DNA of 64,000 bases from assembly GCA_009760855.2 (NCBI GenBank), contig WPIO01000061.1, positions 1,967,001 to 2,031,000 on the forward strand. The letters are read 5' to 3'. The translations under genes and the position numbers were made by a program. This document shows positions 1-11,929 of this stretch, piece after piece. This DNA comes from Cristatella mucedo. Its lineage: Eukaryota > Bryozoa > Phylactolaemata > Cristatellidae. The stretch's first letter is position 1, and every line of letters starts with the position of its first letter. The notes under the pieces are model-generated. The model was not told the DNA's origin. It saw only the letters and a list, made by a program, of their open reading frames with translations, and did not search any database.

Positions 1-809
1 GTTTAGTTGCTCTGTTGTTGTTGGCGCATGCGTTATAAAGATGTTTAACCTGACGGCCGCTCGTCTTACCCTAGGTCGCCTGCATGGCGAGCCGCAGCAT
101 GGCCGGAGTATGGCTGGGTTTGGCTGAAATTAGCCTTTGACCCCAGGAACTCTGTTACACTACACTGGCATCCTAGCGATACGTCCACGATACGGCTACA
201 CCTCTCACTACATGCACACAACATATGCACTTGTTTGTGCGGTTCATGCACGTGCATAACCCATGTACGATTCGCACTTGCAAACGTTCCGGCATGGTGC
301 CGTCGACCGTGAAGCTTGCCTACGGTCATCGCATTCCCTTTCAAGCACAACAACGGCCCACGGCTGCCGTACCTACACACACTTGACATGCAGCAATGCT
401 ACGTGTCTGCATGCAAACAGGTTGTTGCCCGTGCGAGCCGATGGCTGTACTAGCATCTTCTGACCACCAACAACGTAATGCCGTACTGCCGTCCTGCCGT
501 TATTGGTGAGTTTGTGCCGACGTACGTACTTGTACAAATCGATACATCGCGACCAGTGAATTAAGCTCACAGGAGTACGACAACAAAAAAGAACAATGCA
601 ATAACAATCTGAAACTTCTGTACAACATAATAGTGTGAATGGCTCACAGCCAAGACAATAGCCACCGATGAAAAAACAAACTAACACGGCTGCCTCCACC
701 AGTATTGGGCTGAGACCACATACGTTGGAACAACCAAAGAATGTCACAACATACACGAGCTGTCACGCAGTACAATCCACAAGAGGCTCACAGTGATGTT
801 TGTACTCAC
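1..809. other. no gene recognised
   Basis: No conserved domain, RNA gene or repeat family found elsewhere in the window is recognisable here. Open frames of about 60-125 codons occur on both strands but none resembles a known family. Confidence 0.4.
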
Positions 810-947
810 GAATTGCAGGGCACGATGCCCCGATGGTAAGCCAATGCCCACGAAAATGGCGATGAGAACGGACAGACGACCAAGCGACTGCCTGCGAGAA
901 CCTTTCCATGTCTTCAAGATGGTCACCGGAAGTCACCTGGTCTATGT
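810..947 (-). CDS. candidate exon of unidentified minus-strand gene
   Basis: The minus strand is open for 46 codons and ends at a consensus donor (exon then GTGAGT). A possible acceptor AG lies at 948-949. The reading includes DHLEDMERFSQAVAWSS followed by a His/Arg-rich patch (RSHRHFRGHW). No family is recognised. Support comes only from the splice-site context and the neighbouring candidate exon at 1384-1840 on the same strand. It may be chance. Confidence 0.22.
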
Positions 948-1383
948 CTCGGATTGCAGCAGGTCAATGAATGGTAAGCCTGCTATGTATGAGCATGACA
1001 GATGTCAAGTAAAGACTGGTTGAAGTTAATGATTTAATCCTGATACCGACAAAGTGCAGCTTGTAGCAGACTAAAGTCAATCCAAAAATTGATCACCGAT
1101 CCTTCCCACAACAGAATCAGGAGGCAACGAAAGCTGTGCATTATCAAACGGTAAAGCTAACACAAAGGTAGCTGAACCAAGTAATGCACGTGTGAAGACA
1201 AGAAAAGAACGACAGCCTATTACATCTACGGGGAATGTGCTTGTACAACCCTCCATTCTTACTAAGACGAGAAACCATAAGGCACTAGCACCGAATGATT
1301 AGTAGCATAGTACCGGGTGACCAAGTTCATGTGTGACAGAAACTGACAGACAGCATAGGCCTGTCTTAAATACCCAATGTTAC

Positions 1384-1840
1384 CTGCAAGGGCATCGATC
1401 TGCTTATCCGTTCTGCATTCTCAGCAGCATCTGCTTCCCGAAATGCCGGCAGAGACGACAGAACGCTGCTGCTGCTGCTGCTACTATTGAACCTGGCACT
1501 AAAAGCAACTGCAACTTCGTCCGGCATCAGAATGGAAGGTGCAGGAGGCTCGACCAGTAGTGGCGCATCGTGAAGAAGAAATTCGTAAAGACATGAAACC
1601 GGTAGCATGTCCAGCGAACCCTTGCTTGCCTCCACCAGATCAACAAGCCACGGCATCGAGCCCAGATTACCCAAAGGTAGAGAGATATAGTTGGGCACCA
1701 GTAGGCCAGCAATAGCTGCAGCTGCTGATATGCTAACCACGAGATATAGCATCGATGGGAAGGAAATCCGGCGCGTTGTGCAGCGATCCCTTAATAAGTC
1801 AATGCAAAAATGGTGCATAATGTCGCCGACATGAAAGCAA
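1384..1840 (-). CDS. candidate exon, helix-rich protein of unidentified gene
   Basis: This is the longest clean minus-strand frame outside the repeats, about 152 codons. It lies between a plausible acceptor (pyrimidine-rich, TTTTGCAG, just above 1840) and a donor (CAG then GTAACA at 1382-1383). The protein has a hydrophobic helical stretch (LVVSISAAAAIAGLLV), then WLVDLVEASKGSLDMLPV and CLYEFLLHD, a proline-rich patch, a run of seven serines, and an acidic end (READAAENAERI). Composition looks like a helical-repeat scaffold protein with a disordered tail, but no family is recognised. If real, it belongs to a minus-strand gene with the neighbouring candidates. Confidence 0.4.
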
Positions 1841-1988
1841 CTGCAAAACAGGCTTCGCATGGAGTGCAGTCACCAATAACTGAAGCCAGCTGAAAAGACA
1901 TCCCATTGCCATTAACATATACAATGCACGAAAACGTATGCCAAGATACGGTCATAGTTTGATGCAGCCACTGGCTGCTGCTCGTTAC

Positions 1989-2079
1989 CCTGTGTACTTG
2001 ATGCTAATACCGGCTCTTGACCAGGAGCAAGGCTTGCTTGGCTAAGCACATCAGACTTACATTCGGACTTCATCATCCA
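1989..2079 (-). CDS. candidate exon upstream of 1384-1840, uncertain borders
   Basis: The minus strand reads through a Ser/Gln-rich stretch (SDVLSQASLAPGQEPVLAS). A plausible acceptor (TGCTTCAG) ends just above 2079 and a possible donor (GTAACG) lies at 1987-1988. The frame stays open to about 1912 if that donor is not used. The phase does not join cleanly to the exon at 1384-1840, so at least one border is wrong or an exon is missing. Confidence 0.22.
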
Positions 2080-2167
2080 CTGAAGCAGTTTCGACTTACG
2101 TGATACCTGTGGCTTACTGAAGTGCAACTTCATGTAATATTCTGTAGCCGCCGGCTACAACATATAT

Positions 2168-2996
2168 AACAATAATAATAATAATGCACTTGATAAAGCT
2201 CCCTCAGAGAACTCAATATCTTTCTAAGCTCTTTACGTTTCCTGCAAAGCGATACGCGATTAAATGGTGAGTAATATCATGTTTGATAAACAACATGAAT
2301 AACATGGTTAGTGGTGACATGCATTGGGTCAGCATGCAAATGTGGTTAGGGGCAGCATGAACAGTGTCAGCATGCATAAGCAAACGGAGGACGAATCGCA
2401 GGGACCAACTAAATGCAGCCTTAAATAGGTGTGTTTGTAAGTTCTTTTTAAATGTGGTCAAGTCCCGGAATGGTCTGACGCAAGTCGGGATGGAGTTCCA
2501 GGCTTTGGAATCATACGAACTAAATGCACGGTCTGAAATGGATTTGAGGTTAGTACGAGGTACACTGTTATATTCCGATAAGCTGGCAGTACGATGCTTG
2601 GCCTAGTACTGGATTTGATCTGAGAGATAGGCTGGAGCCAAAGAATGGAATGAATTAAAAGTGAGCGAAAAAACCTTGAAACTGATCCGTTGCTTTACTG
2701 GTATCCGGTGCGGGTCAGGGAGAAGTGGTGTGATGTGGCAACTGAGATGCTCACGACAGACAGGCCTAGCTGAGGAGTTTTGCACCAGCTGTAATCGCCT
2801 TTTTGTACATGCCCGTAAGCTAGCAAGCAGTAATTTGCAGAAGTCAAGACGGGATATCACAAATGTATGGACTAACTTAGACATGGTATTCTTATTTAAA
2901 TAAGCCAGAATTTTAGCGATGCAATGCAGCTGCAAGTATGCAGACTTGACTGGGGAACTGATGTGGTCGTTTAACGAGAAATCACTTTGGAACATG
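2168..2996 (-). mobile_element. LINE-A copy, 5'-truncated
   Basis: On the minus strand this holds the C-terminal part of the LINE-A ORF: HISSPVKSAYLQLH, RLDFCKLLLAS, RLQLVQNSSARPVC, and a degraded AWNSxP...FKKNLQTHLF end. The non-coding 3' region follows, ending in the AGCTTTATCAAGTGC tail and a TTATT tract at 2168. The 5' end stops upstream of the RT catalytic motifs. Several stops break the frame. It separates the candidate exons on either side and would be intronic if they are real. Confidence 0.9.
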
Positions 2997-3723
2997 ACAC
3001 CTTGGTTTCGAGATGATAAATGACATGGCTAGCAGACCAGGCAGAAACAAAAGTATGAGATGTCATAAGGCAATAACAGAAGCAACATGTATCTAAAGCC
3101 ATTAGTTGGATTAGAACATGGACAGAGACACCTGCAGCACTTTGGCACAAAATGGAAGGAGTCGAGAGACTGCAAAAGAGGTACTCGCAACCAATTCATG
3201 CACCAAGCTCATAGCCGCCTTGAGTGGTACACAATTACATAAAATAAAGGACGTGGCATGTTGGAAAGATCACATCCTAATAGCAGAGTTGAGCGGCACT
3301 TCTGGATATCGCTAAGCAAACGTCTAATGTCTGTTTGCTTCCGGTTGATTTTGTCCAGCTGATTCCACTGCTGACTGCTCATTTGAAATGTTACAATAAA
3401 ATGAGTAGATATTACATTGAATATGCATACATGCTCAGCCGTCAAAATGTGTCATCGTTCCTCTGCCTCCAGAATACAATTGAGCCTTATTTTCATTATC
3501 CATTATCCATGATCCATTCATTATTCATTAGACTTACCTGTGACAAAGAGCAAGTAGTCTGCAGGCACGATTGGTAGTGTGTATGCAGCTGCACCATTTC
3601 ATCTAATATTGCGACGTTGATTCCTTCACTCCATTCGGTGAGATGTAATTATGTTGAATTAGATCCTCTAGATCTTAGATTTTAAATCTTACGTCCTCTA
3701 TTGCATGTAAAGCCTCTTCACTA
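2997..3723. other. no gene recognised
   Basis: AT-rich sequence without a recognisable domain or a repeat shared with the rest of the window. Short open frames on both strands look like chance. Confidence 0.4.
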
Positions 3724-3865
3724 TTAATACGACGATATGGCACGGCAGGTTCTGAAAAGAAAACGTGATTTCTGAATAGCCAGACTTTTGACAAGAAAGC
3801 AATTAGCCGACGTAGCCTGGTTTGAGTCATCAAACTGACCATGTCCTAGATTCCAGCAAGCACCT

Positions 3866-4167
3866 TCAGGGGCATCGGACGGAGTGGAAGCTGCTACGTG
3901 TTGAGATGGTGTTTCGCGAACCAGTGATGAGCGGCTCTTCTCTCCTTGCAGTTGTACTGGTCGCAGCAGCATAAACAATATCGGAAGGAGAGCTGTCTGA
4001 ACTTTGTAGTGCCGTTGCTGTCGAGCTATTTCCTTCACCAGCCAGATACTCTTGTTGAGACTGTGAGAGATTGTTGACATTGCCACCACTATTAACCTTA
4101 CACTCATGGGTCTGGTTCAACATGCCATTATTGCTGCTTACCATATTCGTTCCAGCCACTGTATTCT
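3866..4167 (-). CDS. candidate exon, Ser/Asn/Gln-rich
   Basis: A good acceptor (AATTCTTTCAG) ends just above 4167. The minus strand then reads through low-complexity sequence (MVSSNNGMLNQ, NNLSQSQQEYLAGEGNSS) typical of disordered regions. A second minus frame overlaps (3724-4107; SSLVRETPSQHVAAS, then GHGQFDDSNQATSA), so the true frame is uncertain. A GTAAGC donor also occurs near 4136. No family is recognised. Confidence 0.25.
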
Positions 4168-7100
4168 CTGAAAGAATTGGTGCATGACGTTTGGTAAGAT
4201 TCTTCGCACTTCAGGGTACGTCCAACTTCTGAAAAGGGGGCTAGTGCTTTGACTTAGAGAAAGTTCTCTCTGTATTAACATTGTCGATCTAGATGACTGG
4301 TGTTCATCACAAGACTGCGTTTATAAAATAAGGGTCTTTTCCTTTTATTTCTGAGTGCCCTCAGTGACAAATAGAAGGAGATAAACTAGATGTCTACTTT
4401 TTATTTAAACGGCAGAAAGTAGTTCCATGAATTCTTCCTTCGTACGCACCTTCAGTATTCTGTGTGAACAAATAGGAAGGGGGTAAAACCTAGTATTGTG
4501 ACATCAAACATTATTCAGATGGCTAATCAACTAGTAGAAGATAAAGAGAACAAAGTTCCTCAGTTAAACTAATTAGCAAGGATCTATTGGGATAAATAAA
4601 TATGACAGAGTACTTAGGCTAAGAGCCAATAGTCTCGCATTATAGGCCTTTAGAGTTATCTTAGCAGATGCGAAATCTCGTTCGTGTGGTTCAATTAAGC
4701 TTTTGACCTCCTAAAAGCTCTATTAGAACCTTATGGCTGTATATTGAACTGAGATCTTGATTCCGCGGTAATGAATTTACTGTTCCGAACACAGAACTTT
4801 TCGGAACTATTGGGTGATGACGAGATGTTACTCGAGAGGGAAGGAATCAAGGTTATCACACCTCTATAGTATTGGTTAGGCTACGATAAGGAAAAATCCT
4901 CTTCATTACTTGAGAGGTCTGTTTCTTCTTTTCATTCTTCCGGGCATACTTTCATAAAAGTTTAACCCCTTCTCCAGAGCTGGGATCTGTATGACCACCG
5001 GTAGGAACTACTTCTATCAGCCCCTTTGATGTATCATATTAAACTATTAATATTATTACATACCGTAGTTCAACTCTCCTCTGGGTGAGTGTTACTTGAG
5101 CCCACAATGAATTTATAGAAGGCCTTCTTCAAACCTCCACCTACGGCTTACTAGTCAGTCATTCAAGAGGTTTACTTTACTTTCCTTAAACTGGGAGAGT
5201 ACAATGAAACTTTTTTCTCCTTAAGGGATGGTGCCAATGGGTCATGTTCTACGTAAGGTGCTGTAAGAGCTTAGACCGCAATAACCCTTATCGACCACTC
5301 GCTCTCTATCCTCAGCCAATACCAGTCACATGCAGCAACGAAATGCAATGTAATTAGAAACAATGTAATGCATATGCCAGGCGAAACCTGAGGAGCGGGA
5401 GTTTAGTAAATCTAGCTAAAACAATAATTCATAAGCCCACAGGCGCGAGAGCAAATTCATTATTCGCTGCAAACGGTGCAGGATTCATTCAGCCACTACA
5501 CTGCAAATAGCTCCTCCTGCTCGTTGCATTAGGTTTATGCCAACGTAAGCACTGGTTATCAGGTAGTGAAAGTCACGGATAAATCATTTTAAGTTAGCCA
5601 CGACCGAGCCTATAAACTATTGATCCACGTAAGGCCAAATTTTACGTCATTAGCTTGTTGTACCCTATATTGTGGAAATTTCGGTAAACGCCTGCAACGC
5701 TTCATGCACATATGTTAGTTACAATAGTTTCTGTTAGAATTGGTATCAAAAGCATGGGCTTTTTCATCCAGCTCATGAGCCGTTCTCCACATTTAGGCTA
5801 AGGTCTGACGAAACTTTATAACACAAACCGCTATTAGGTTGAATAGTATCCTGTTCTGAGAACGACTGCAAAACTTAGGTCTAGTGGGGTTTCAAAAAAA
5901 TTTTTCTAGACTGGCCGCACCACCTTCGAGCGCTGCCCTTGAATTGAACAGTGCACGGAAGAACCCTAGAAGTGGTCCGATAAACAGAGGTATAAGCATG
6001 CAAATTTATTTAGCGGATAATGTACTTTGCAACCTCGTAGTCCATAGTCCGAGTTTTTATCAAGTGTTATCGGTTCGTTCATTTTATGTCTTGAAAATTT
6101 ACTAAGAACCTGCATGCGGTTTGGATGAGCATAGCTAAGTAGTTAAAAAACTGTCGACACGACGTACAGGTATCAGGCATTCCACTCGTGATCATTAACA
6201 ATGAACATGACCTTCTACCAGTTAAGAGCATTCCTTGCTTAGAATTAAGAAGGAATACTGAATCTATGCAACGAGTAAAGAAGCATGACGGATTTCTTCC
6301 AAACCGCTGGCAACGAAAAAGTAAAGCAAGGAATGTCAAGTAAGCAGCAATTAGGTCGAAATGTCATCAAGTATAAAAGACGTTTCTTTTATTATCGTAT
6401 ATTACGGCATACAAATTGGACGGTGATAATATGATTGCGATTGCTTTGCGAAGTTAGGAGCTTTATACTTGCTGTTAGATATTTCCCGGTATTCTTAGGT
6501 CCGTCATCATTGTTATACTTATTAAAATATCTCCGTTGGTCTTTGTATAGTGTTGAAATTTGCGCACCTAACTTGATTGTGCTCTTCCGTATCACCCTGT
6601 TTTCTCTACGGCAAGTGTATCGTCTGGTTTTAGCTTCCTTTAGGTAGCCACGAGTTCAATCCTACCTTTTTCAGTTGATTCCACTCAGAATGTCTTCCTA
6701 AACAATGTTATCCCAATTTGAATCTTTTGGTTCTGGTTCAGTCTTCTCACTCTTTTCGGGCATATTTTCTTTTGTTATCAACATATGCGATTGAAAAATG
6801 CCGTCACTTCAATAAGGTTTACTGGCTTGGTATTATTTGTATTCCTTAATGACTGCATCAGTATTCCTTAGTGTATAATTTCAGCTGTTGGTGAGTGGGA
6901 TTTTACTGAGGTTGGTGGTTCAAAATGGCATGGCTGCATTTTATTTCAACTGTGTTTATATTTAGGTAAACTCAAAGTTGTTGTAAGTGATAAGAGAGAG
7001 AGAGAGAGAGCTTTCGTGTCGGTCAAATGTGCACAACTAAATTGAGGCTTATTTAAGGGCTAGAGCTGAGCCTACGACTTTCGTTTTTAGACAGATATGC

Positions 7101-7679
7101 TACAAGACCACTGAGGTACAAACATTTCTTTTACTGGCCTCTATGGAGAAGGTCACTCATACAGTTGCGATACGGTTTAGATCACACGGGGTGACTGTTA
7201 ATGGTTCTTGTGATCGTGCAACATACAGGCTGATTGGTTTGCATTGCCACTTATTGGTGGGATGTCCCTAGCTCCGTGGAAGCTCGAAAGTACGTATTGG
7301 ACAGAATAATCGTACTCCCGGTTTTCTTAGATATGAATTCTGCTGGTATCACAATTTTGTTCCAAACAATCCAACATCATCAACAGGGTTTGGCTAGGAA
7401 AGCACTGGTTATCAGGCGGCTACCTCAGGGATGCTTCCACCAGATTCCTTTTTGTATTAGCTATTGTCAGCCTTTGAGATTTTATCGTTGAAATCTCTTG
7501 CTGTTTATGGCATTCGGAAATACCAATAAATTGTATATTCAAGACTAAATTAAGTTTAATAGGACCACCATATCTTTAAAACCTTCGTCGGGCGGCTTCT
7601 GCTGTCGCTTACCTCCGCCCTACTGCACGTAAGCAGTGTAGTCGTTTTCAGCTCTCCTAACCGTTGTTGGTATTGCATT
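4168..7679. other. 3.5 kb low-copy stretch, nothing identified
   Basis: This is the longest stretch in the left half free of LINE-A and LINE-B fragments. It is AT-rich, with short AT palindromes and one GA microsatellite. No coding, RNA-gene or transposon signature is recognised on either strand. It could be intron, intergenic DNA, or an old element too decayed to see by eye. Confidence 0.35.
6993..7010. repeat. (GA)n microsatellite
   Basis: Nine uninterrupted GA units. Confidence 0.95.
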
Positions 7680-8141
7680 CATAATAATAATAATTCACTT
7701 GATAAAGCGCTCTCAGAGAACTTAATCTCTCTCTAGGCGCTTTAAATTTGCTGAACAAAATGCAATTGAATGGTGAGTACAATCATGCTTGATAAACAAA
7801 CAAAATGAATAACTTGGTTAAGGGTGACATGCACAGGGTCAGCATGCAGATGTGGTTAGTGGCAGCATGCACTGTGTCAGCACGCATGAGCACATCAAGG
7901 ACGAATCACAGGGACTACCAAATGCTGTCCTAAATTGGTGTGTTTTTAAATTATTTCTAAATGTGGTCAGGTCAGGGAATGTTCTGACGCAGGTCGGAGG
8001 GAGTTCCAGGCTTTGGGAGCATACGAACTAAATGCACGGTCTCCAAAGGATTCAAGGTTTGTACGGGGTATTTGTAGACTGTTGGATTCCGAAAAGCGGG
8101 TGGTACGATGCTTGGCCTAATGGGGAAGTATATCTGAGAGA
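7680..8141 (-). mobile_element. LINE-A copy, 3' end only
   Basis: It begins with an ATAATAATAATAATTCACTT form of the tail on the plus strand. It continues through the 3' untranslated repeat (GGTGACATGCACAGGGTCAG) into the last codons of the ORF, and stops near 8141, where GCTTGGCC matches the AKHR-encoding region. The copy is 5'-truncated within the C-terminal region. Confidence 0.9.
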
Positions 8142-9025
8142 TCATTCATTACATACAACCAGCCTCCTTTTACTGTTAATCGTTCATATGCAGTGAACAT
8201 ATTATCAATACATGTAATTTACTTGCATAAAAACATGTGAGAACTAAATATATATATAGTCACACTTGTCCTTTAGGGAATGACATGAGCTATTTGTGAG
8301 AATAGAACGCACAAGTGCAGCATGCATAAGCACCTTAAGGACAGATTCACACTGAGTGTTCTAATCCTGTGAGGAACTAGAGAATGTTTAGCTGTCATTA
8401 AAGGTTAAATGTCGAGTAAATAAAAAAAAATTTGTCCAACGATCAAATACTTTTCTGTGATATATTTCACACGACTTTAAATTTGGAAATGGGGTCAGAA
8501 GTTTGGACGACTTCCTCAGGCAGAAAAATTATGCCAACCATTATGTTAACCGGTAGTAACATAGCTAAAAATTACAAATGTATCAATATCTTCAGCAAAA
8601 GCAAGTCGTTTCCCAATAGCTGAACATTTTTACGCTGAGGTTCATTTGCAGGTATGTTTGCAGCTTTCTGAGGTGCACGCTTATGACTTTTAACACGCTT
8701 CATTTATGGTGTAGCTAGGTGCTTTGTATATTCCACAACTCAGCCAATACTTCATGAATCTACGTTATATTTGAAATGCAATTTCTGCTATAATTCTGTA
8801 TCGTTTTTGTTATTTCTTATTTCGATTGGGTAACTATTGCAAGCGTGGAAATTTAATGTATGCATGTCCACGATTGCAGAAAATAAAGCTCGAAGGACGT
8901 TTCACGACGTTTATAGCAACACTTAAGTGACAAAAATGAGAAATTAATTCCTATAGTAATGTACAATCTGAGGAAACGCCAAGTTCAAAATTAATTGATT
9001 TATTAATTAATCAATTAAAAATAAT
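8142..9025. other. no gene recognised; trace of LINE-A UTR near 8310-8350
   Basis: AT-rich sequence. A short match to the LINE-A untranslated region (AGCATGCATAAGCACCTTAA) sits at about 8317-8340. An AT palindrome built of TTAATTAA units lies at 8990-9035. No gene is seen. Confidence 0.4.
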
Positions 9026-9540
9026 TAATAATAAAACACCTACATAAGTTGGATATATCACTTGCTGTATTTGCTGAATTTTTATAGGCAGTTTGCAGAT
9101 TGTGTGAGAAATTCTTTCCAAATGGTTTATGGTAACATTCACCATGTCATCAGACATAACATTGTTAGATGTTATATGCACAGGGTCAACATGCCAATCT
9201 GGTTAGCATTAGCAGGAACAGTTTCGCAGTGCATAAGTGCACGTAAGATGTACCGTAAGAACGCACTCAATGCCCGAATAAGCATTTGTGTTTTGAGCTT
9301 ATTTTTAAATGTTGTCATGCTAAGGGACAGCGTGACTTCAGCCTAGAGGTATTTCCAGGCTTTATGAGCATAGGGACTAAAGGCATGATCTCGAAAGATG
9401 TTGAGCTTCATATGAGGTATAGCTAAAAGATTTGAGTCAGGCCGATGTGACTTTGATCTTTGATGTTCTGACAAAGTTATGAAATTTACAAGTCTCCAGC
9501 TACACTGTAATGGAAGCCGTTTAAAAGACACAAGCGTGCA
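9026..9540 (-). mobile_element. LINE-A remnant, strongly diverged
   Basis: The minus strand retains the ORF end (RDHAFSPYAHKAWKYL) and the 3' untranslated block, with a decayed AATAATAAAACACCTACATA tail at about 9026. Divergence is higher than in the copies at 20610 or 29223, so this is an older insertion. Confidence 0.75.
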
Positions 9541-9914
9541 TAAGGATTTACCTAAGGTTTAACTTGTTGGAATTAACGTCAGATAAAGTAAAGGCATCGA
9601 TAAATTTGTAATTTTTAGTCATCTTGCTCCTAACTTGCTTCCGGGTTAGGTACAACTCATAACTATTGTTTTATTTATGCAAAAGTCGTTAAAACCTTCG
9701 ATCCTATTTTTACTTGTGTCATGTGAAAGGTATCACAAATGAACACTCGATTTTTGGACCAATGTTCTTAGTTTTTGACATTTACCCTTAACCTTTGACC
9801 AAGAGTTCATCGTAATAATTATTTGAAATGAGTTCCAGGTTTTTTATGCAGTGGGGTTTAGGTTTTATGTCATAAATTGATCTTTCATGAAACGACAACA
9901 TAAGCTTCGCAGTC

Positions 9915-10556
9915 ATGTCGAAATATTTTTACATAATTAACATTGCAAGCATTTGGGTTTTTTTAGACAGAGATACCTCATCTAAATTGGTTCATGCGTT
10001 CACACCTCATCTTGAGTTCTGTAACTCACTGCTTGCTTGTCTGCCAGCCTGTGCATTCAGGCAGTATAGCTGGTGTCAAACTCTGAAGCTACCTATGTCT
10101 GTTGTGAGCATCACAGTTGCCATATCACACCACTTCCCCTTGATATGCACTCGCTTCCAGTTAAGCGACACATCGACTTTAAGGTTTTGGCATTCACGTT
10201 TAGGTCCTTTCGTTCTTTGGCTCAAGATTACGAATCTCCTGCACTAAGCCAAGCATCGTACCATCCGCTTTTCAAAACCAACTGTATACCCATACCTCGT
10301 TCAAATCTCAAATCCTTTATAGACTGTGCTTAGAGTTAGAATGCTCCCGTAGCCTGGGACTCGCTCCCGACTTGCGTCACGACATGTCCTGACTTGCCCA
10401 TATCAGAGTAACTAAAAATATCAATTTATGACAGCATTGAGTCCATCCTAGTGATTCATTTTTTTGTGCTTATGCGTGCCGACACTGTGCATGCTGCCAC
10501 TAACCACAATTGCAGGCTTACCTTATGCACGTCACCCCTAACTGTGTTAAACTTTT
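9915..10556 (+). mobile_element. LINE-A fragment, plus strand
   Basis: The translation keeps SSKLVHAFTPHLEFCNSLLA and, after frameshifts, an SCHITPLPLDMHSLPVKRH segment and the ORF end. The untranslated block (GACACTGTGCATGCTGCCAC) follows. The terminal GCGCTTTATC tail and TTATT tract are missing, so the 3' end was lost, apparently near where LINE-B sequence begins at 10605. Confidence 0.85.
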
Positions 10557-10604
10557 TTCCCTGTGGGAGGATTTCACTAACCATTCCATCATTCTTCTTT
10601 TACT

Positions 10605-11582
10605 ATAATGTAATGTGTCAACTTGAGTAACTCCGCGAAGCCATATATACTTTGTGGATGCTAGGCACGACAGTTCTGTATAGCCCACTCACAGCCTAAG
10701 TGGATTTCGGTACGCATTTAGTAGCCAACAGGCTACTTCTCGCAAAAAAGAGAAAGTGGGAAGCATAGCTGAATCAGGTGAGCAATTGATGCCGTGAGTA
10801 GTATGAAAGTAGCAACCCAGGATAGCTGGAAAGGATGAGGAATTGTCGGCAGCAGTAGAGTAGTTGTCTTTGTATAGAAAATTGTGGAAGCAAGTCACTC
10901 TATCTACAGCTTGCAAAGTAAAAGCTTCTGTCGCTAAAGATCTTTATGGAAGGAAAGAAACATCTAATTGATCTTTCATACATCAACTGATGATGCGAAG
11001 AGACCGAAACTTGTGAAGCAGCTGGGCTAGGTACGAAAGAGCCAAGCCGTGGCGAGCCTTGTGAGTGAGTCTACGAGCTTTGCTCTGTATCTATTGATCA
11101 ACCGGCATCCACTGTAGGTCTTTTTGCAAAGGAGACACGTGCTCAAACCTCTGGAATTTGTAGACTAACCTTTCAGCCATATTCATAGCTAGCTGCAGTG
11201 GCCTAGATGCTTTCTTTAGTAGCCCAGCCAAAAGGGAGTTACACAATCGAGCTGAACAGAAGTAAGGAACTAGTTAAATTGTAGCACGCTATTGTGTAAG
11301 ACTGCTCCTAGCCTTGGATAGGCATCTTACGTGATAGCTAGCTGTAATAGCAGTCTTTGAATCAAGCTTCTAAAATTTAGGGTGCTGTCGTAAACGGCAA
11401 CTAAGTGTCGATCACTTCCTGGAGGTAAAACAACGCCAGTTGTTAAAACAGCAAAACTTTCTAATCCAGCCACACGCATAATGTCTCCCATCGGCAGCAG
11501 TTTGCATTTTTGTCGTTTAATTTCAATAAGTTTTCCGAAATTCAGAATCTCATGCCGGCAAGGTAAGCATTCCTTTACAGCA
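10605..11582 (-). mobile_element. LINE-B copy, 3' part
   Basis: The plus strand starts with the LINE-B terminal sequence (AATGTAATG, then AACTCCGCGAAG) and reads back through the 3' UTR and the C-terminal ORF region to the segment encoding the codons after the RT motif (ENFLKLND-like, near 11540). Many indels and stops are present. Compared with the LINE-B copy at 40119-42221 it lacks the RT core. Confidence 0.85.
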
Positions 11583-11645
11583 AATTTGAAGTGCCTAGAA
11601 AGAGGTTGATTTCTCCGAAGGCGCTATATTAAAAAAATATTATTT
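11583..11645 (+). mobile_element. tail-only fragment of SINE/LINE type
   Basis: CAAATTTGAAGTGCCTAGAA is followed by TTGATTTCTCCGAAGGCGCT and ATATTAAAAAAATATTA. The shared block matches the LINE-A tail. The ATAT-rich ending instead of CTTTATCAAGTGC matches the tail of the SINE at 23421, so this is more likely a SINE or related LINE tail than LINE-A itself. Confidence 0.6.
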
Positions 11646-11929
11646 GGGCTGATGCCACGATATCCAAAGGATCCTAGTTTAGTTTGAGGCAAATATAATT
11701 AGCCTGATTAAAGAGATAATGGTATTCCCGATGACAGCTATGGAAAAGATTATTTCAGGAAGGCTTACAAGAGTAAGAAAATATACAGACGTACTACTGA
11801 GTGACAGGAACTGGAAATCGACTTGATGTTTGATAGGGAGGCAGATCATTTTGGAAAGAAGTGGTATAACGTGGCAGTTACGTTCGTGAAGGGAAAGCCT
11901 AGATACCTACTTTGCACCATTTGTAAGCA

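Noticed and set aside
6600..6670. tRNA gene suggested by GAGTTCAATCCTACC
   Set aside because: No matching 5' acceptor strand, D arm or A box lies at the right distance; only a short hairpin is present.
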